Position numbers and translations under genes: made by a program. From Monosiga brevicollis MX1 (Eukaryota > Opisthokonta > Choanoflagellata > Craspedida > Salpingoecidae): a stretch of DNA of 19,181 nucleotides. Position 1 is the first letter of the stretch. The number at the start of each line of letters is the position of its first letter. Shown in pieces: positions 17,316 through 19,181 of the stretch. The stretch covers positions 646,389 to 665,569 of the forward strand of contig NW_001865059.1 in assembly GCF_000002865.3 (NCBI RefSeq), written 5' to 3'. The notes under the pieces were generated by a model. The model was not told the origin of the DNA, did not search any database, and worked only from the letters and a program-made list of their open reading frames with translations.

Positions 17316-19181
17316 ATGCCGCTTAGCGTGGAGGTGAAGGAGGCGCTCCAACCGGCCTTCGCTTCTAGACCAATCACATACGTCCTCATGGCGGAGTCGA
17401 CCGCACACGAACGCCACCCGCGTGCGAATCAACTGTTTGAAGAGTATACCCCTCCCGCCGGGGGCCCTCGGCATCGCTCTAGCCATGGTTTTCAGTTCTG
17501 GCAGATGCGCCGCGACAGTTGCGCCTCAACCGAGGACGATGACATTGTCGGCACGGGCAAGCTGCGCCGCGGCTCTCACCCCGACAACTGGCTCCAGAGC
17601 TCACATGGATTTGGCATTGATTTTTCCGATGCTTTCCATCGCCGGCGCAGCAGTGACACCGCCCTCACCGACATGGACTTGCTTCAGCTAGCAGAACTCG
17701 TCAAGGCCTCCTCTATGGCCTCGGGTCTGGGCAGCGACACCTGTCTCACCCCACAAGGTAGTGACGGGCGACGGGGTAGTCTAATGGTGTCGTCCATCAC
17801 CCCAGTCCCCGGTGACACCAGCCTGGGCTCCCCCAGCAATCTCGACCCGCCCGCCATACGCTTCTCCGATAGCTCCAACGGCAGCCGCCGCTTTCCTGGC
17901 GCTGGCCGCCATTCCCGCACCCACGGATCAACCAGTTCCATTGGCCTGGGCACTGGTGTACCATTGGAACCCCGCCCCAGCATGGACAGTACCTCTTCCC
18001 AGTGCACCCTTCGCCCACCCTCATTGTCTTTCTCCGGACCAGCCACGACCTCGGACGAACACGAGCTCGGCCTCGGAGTGCCGCTCGAAGGCCAGCTTGG
18101 TGACCCCTTTTCTGTACCTGATGCCCAAGTCGTTCCACGCCATGATGGATCAACTTTGTCCTCCGTTCCTGACGCGGGTGCGGGTGCAAATGCAGACACG
18201 GATGCTGATATCGATGCGGATGATGACGACGATGGTGCTGACAGTGTCTGTCTGGACAATGGCTCCTGCGGCGTGCAACTCACCCGTTGCCTCTCGCCGG
18301 GTCATGTGCGGCGGTATTACCAGCGTCGCGCATACGACCAAACGGACCAGCCCGACATGAGCTCAACCCTTCAGCCCCGCCCGCCACCGCGCTCGCCCAC
18401 GGCTTCATCTCCACACAGTAGCCACGGAGCGCGCCGCGCCCATTGGAGGAGCGAGCTTCTGACTTTGATTACTATGATCCCTCCACCCTTGTACCCAGTG
18501 GTCGTGACTCGGATATGGCGGCCTCGGAATCCCTTGCGCAAGCCCGCAACCTTGCCGCACCCTCTCACAAATCATCAGCTGGCTCCTCCAGCAGCACGCC
18601 ACCCATCTCACGCCGTGCCATAATGGCCCGTCATCGTGCAGCCAGCAGCCGCGATGGGAGCAACCCTGGTAGCCGAACCGGGAGCGCCACTGATCTTTTG
18701 GCTAATATCCAACCTCGGTCAGATGTGTCGTCTCCCAGTGAAGGTAGCACGCAAGATTCTCATGAGTCCCGTCAGGACGACGCCTCCAGCGAGCTGGATG
18801 ACATGGAGATGGAGCGCCCCACCTCAGCGGCCACCACAGCAGGCAGCAACGACATACAAACCCTCATCAACTTGAACGGCTCGGAATTTGTTTCGCCACG
18901 CTCGAGCGCCGACTTTGATGAAGAATGTTTTAGCGACGACAGTTTGGCATCTGGTTGCAGCTCTGACGCAATTGGCTTTGTTCAACCACGCCGCGTGTCC
19001 AAAAGCCCGTCAGCTCGCGGTATGGCTCGTGCAAAGGACTTTCCATCCCAGCACTCGCCTTTATCTTTCGCGCGCATGCCTCACCCAAAGCTCTCGCTTT
19101 TCCTCATCGCTTTGCCATAGAACGCTGGCGCTCCTTGCGGTACATGACCACCGCCGTGCGCGTGTTTGACGAAGCTCCTAT
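17316..19181 (+). CDS. Ser-rich, probably disordered N-terminal region of a larger protein (partial, runs off the window)
   Basis: ATG 17316 opens MPLSVEVKEALQPAFASRP; it is the first ATG in a frame whose upstream stop is at 17242. The first coding block continues to about 18313. Coding then continues in another frame from about 18430 (ASDFDYYDPSTLVPSG), so an intron (best candidate 18314-18429, GTATTA...GGAG, phase 2) or a sequence frameshift lies between. A second intron is 19020-19120 (GTATGG...TTTGCCATAG, phase 1), after which RWRSLRYMTTAVRVFDEAP is open to the window end. The visible part is about 570 aa, rich in Ser, Pro, Gly and Asp. It has four basic RRxS motifs (Ser68, Ser87, Ser112/113, Ser155) and an acidic run (DIDADDDDDG). 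There is no signal peptide. It looks like a phospho-regulated N-terminal extension preceding a folded domain outside the window. I cannot name the family. Confidence 0.65.
17508..17780 (+). other. Cluster of four RRxS (PKA-type) phosphorylation motifs
   Basis: Within about 90 residues of the Ser-rich protein occur MRRDSCAS, LRRGSHPD, HRRRSSDT and GRRGSLMV, each fitting the R-R-x-S consensus of cAMP-dependent and related basophilic kinases. The match is to sequence only; phosphorylation is inferred. Confidence 0.6.
18314..18429 (+). other. Candidate intron, or frameshift, in the Ser-rich gene
   Basis: The upstream frame stays open past 18443, while the downstream coding frame is blocked by TAG at 18419-18421, so a frame change must occur near 18420-18450. 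Donor GTATTA (18314) with acceptor GGAG (18429) restores phase and gives VRR-APRPLEERASDF. Phase-0 pairings such as 18306-18448 also work. The removed segment reads plausibly as protein, so a sequencing indel cannot be excluded. Confidence 0.4.

Overview
The window looks like nuclear DNA of a compact-genome eukaryote, most probably a unicellular holozoan such as a choanoflagellate. The genes are cut by many short introns (mostly 56-150 nt, nearly all GT-AG, with frequent GTACGT, GTATGT or GTGAGT donors), there are no operons or Shine-Dalgarno sites, and one signal-recognition-particle receptor subunit is plainly eukaryotic. The organism is inferred from gene style and from the extracellular domain mixtures, not from a species-specific marker. 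I rebuilt exon structures by hand from reading-frame continuity, splice dinucleotides and intron phase. For all five genes complete in the window the exon lengths sum to a multiple of three.

Layout, left to right. (1) 103-1532 (+): SRPRB, the small membrane GTPase of the SRP receptor, 8 exons, one with a GC-AG intron. (2) 1730-4975 (-): a 9-exon gene for an unrecognised 684-aa protein with a glutamine-rich C-terminal part. (3) 5448-10160 (-): a 6-exon gene for a secreted protein of about 1,413 aa. It has a PQQ-sugar-dehydrogenase/HHIP-type beta-propeller followed by PKD-like, PEGA-like, LamG-like, Ig/FN3-like, PAN/Apple-like and two cysteine-rich modules. (4) 10691-14167 (+): a 17-exon gene for a secreted 543-aa repeat protein. 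Fifteen consecutive internal exons are each exactly 72 nt, phase 0, and each encodes one 24-residue receptor-L-domain-like repeat. (5) 14833-16295 (-): a 2-exon gene for an unrecognised 465-aa protein. (6) 17316 to the window end (+): the N-terminal part of a long Ser-rich, probably disordered protein with a cluster of RRxS (PKA-type) motifs.

The most striking feature is the repeat gene at 10691-14167, an exon-per-repeat solenoid. Its introns also share their ends, so the amplified unit was exon plus intron (about 180 bp), and any internal exon could be skipped, lost or gained without changing frame. It lies head to head with the secreted propeller gene, so the roughly 530 bp between them may be a shared promoter for two extracellular proteins. 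The other genes show no obvious functional link and look like ordinary neighbours. Intergenic DNA holds simple repeats (GA/GT runs, A28) but no RNA gene, transposon or CRISPR that I can support.
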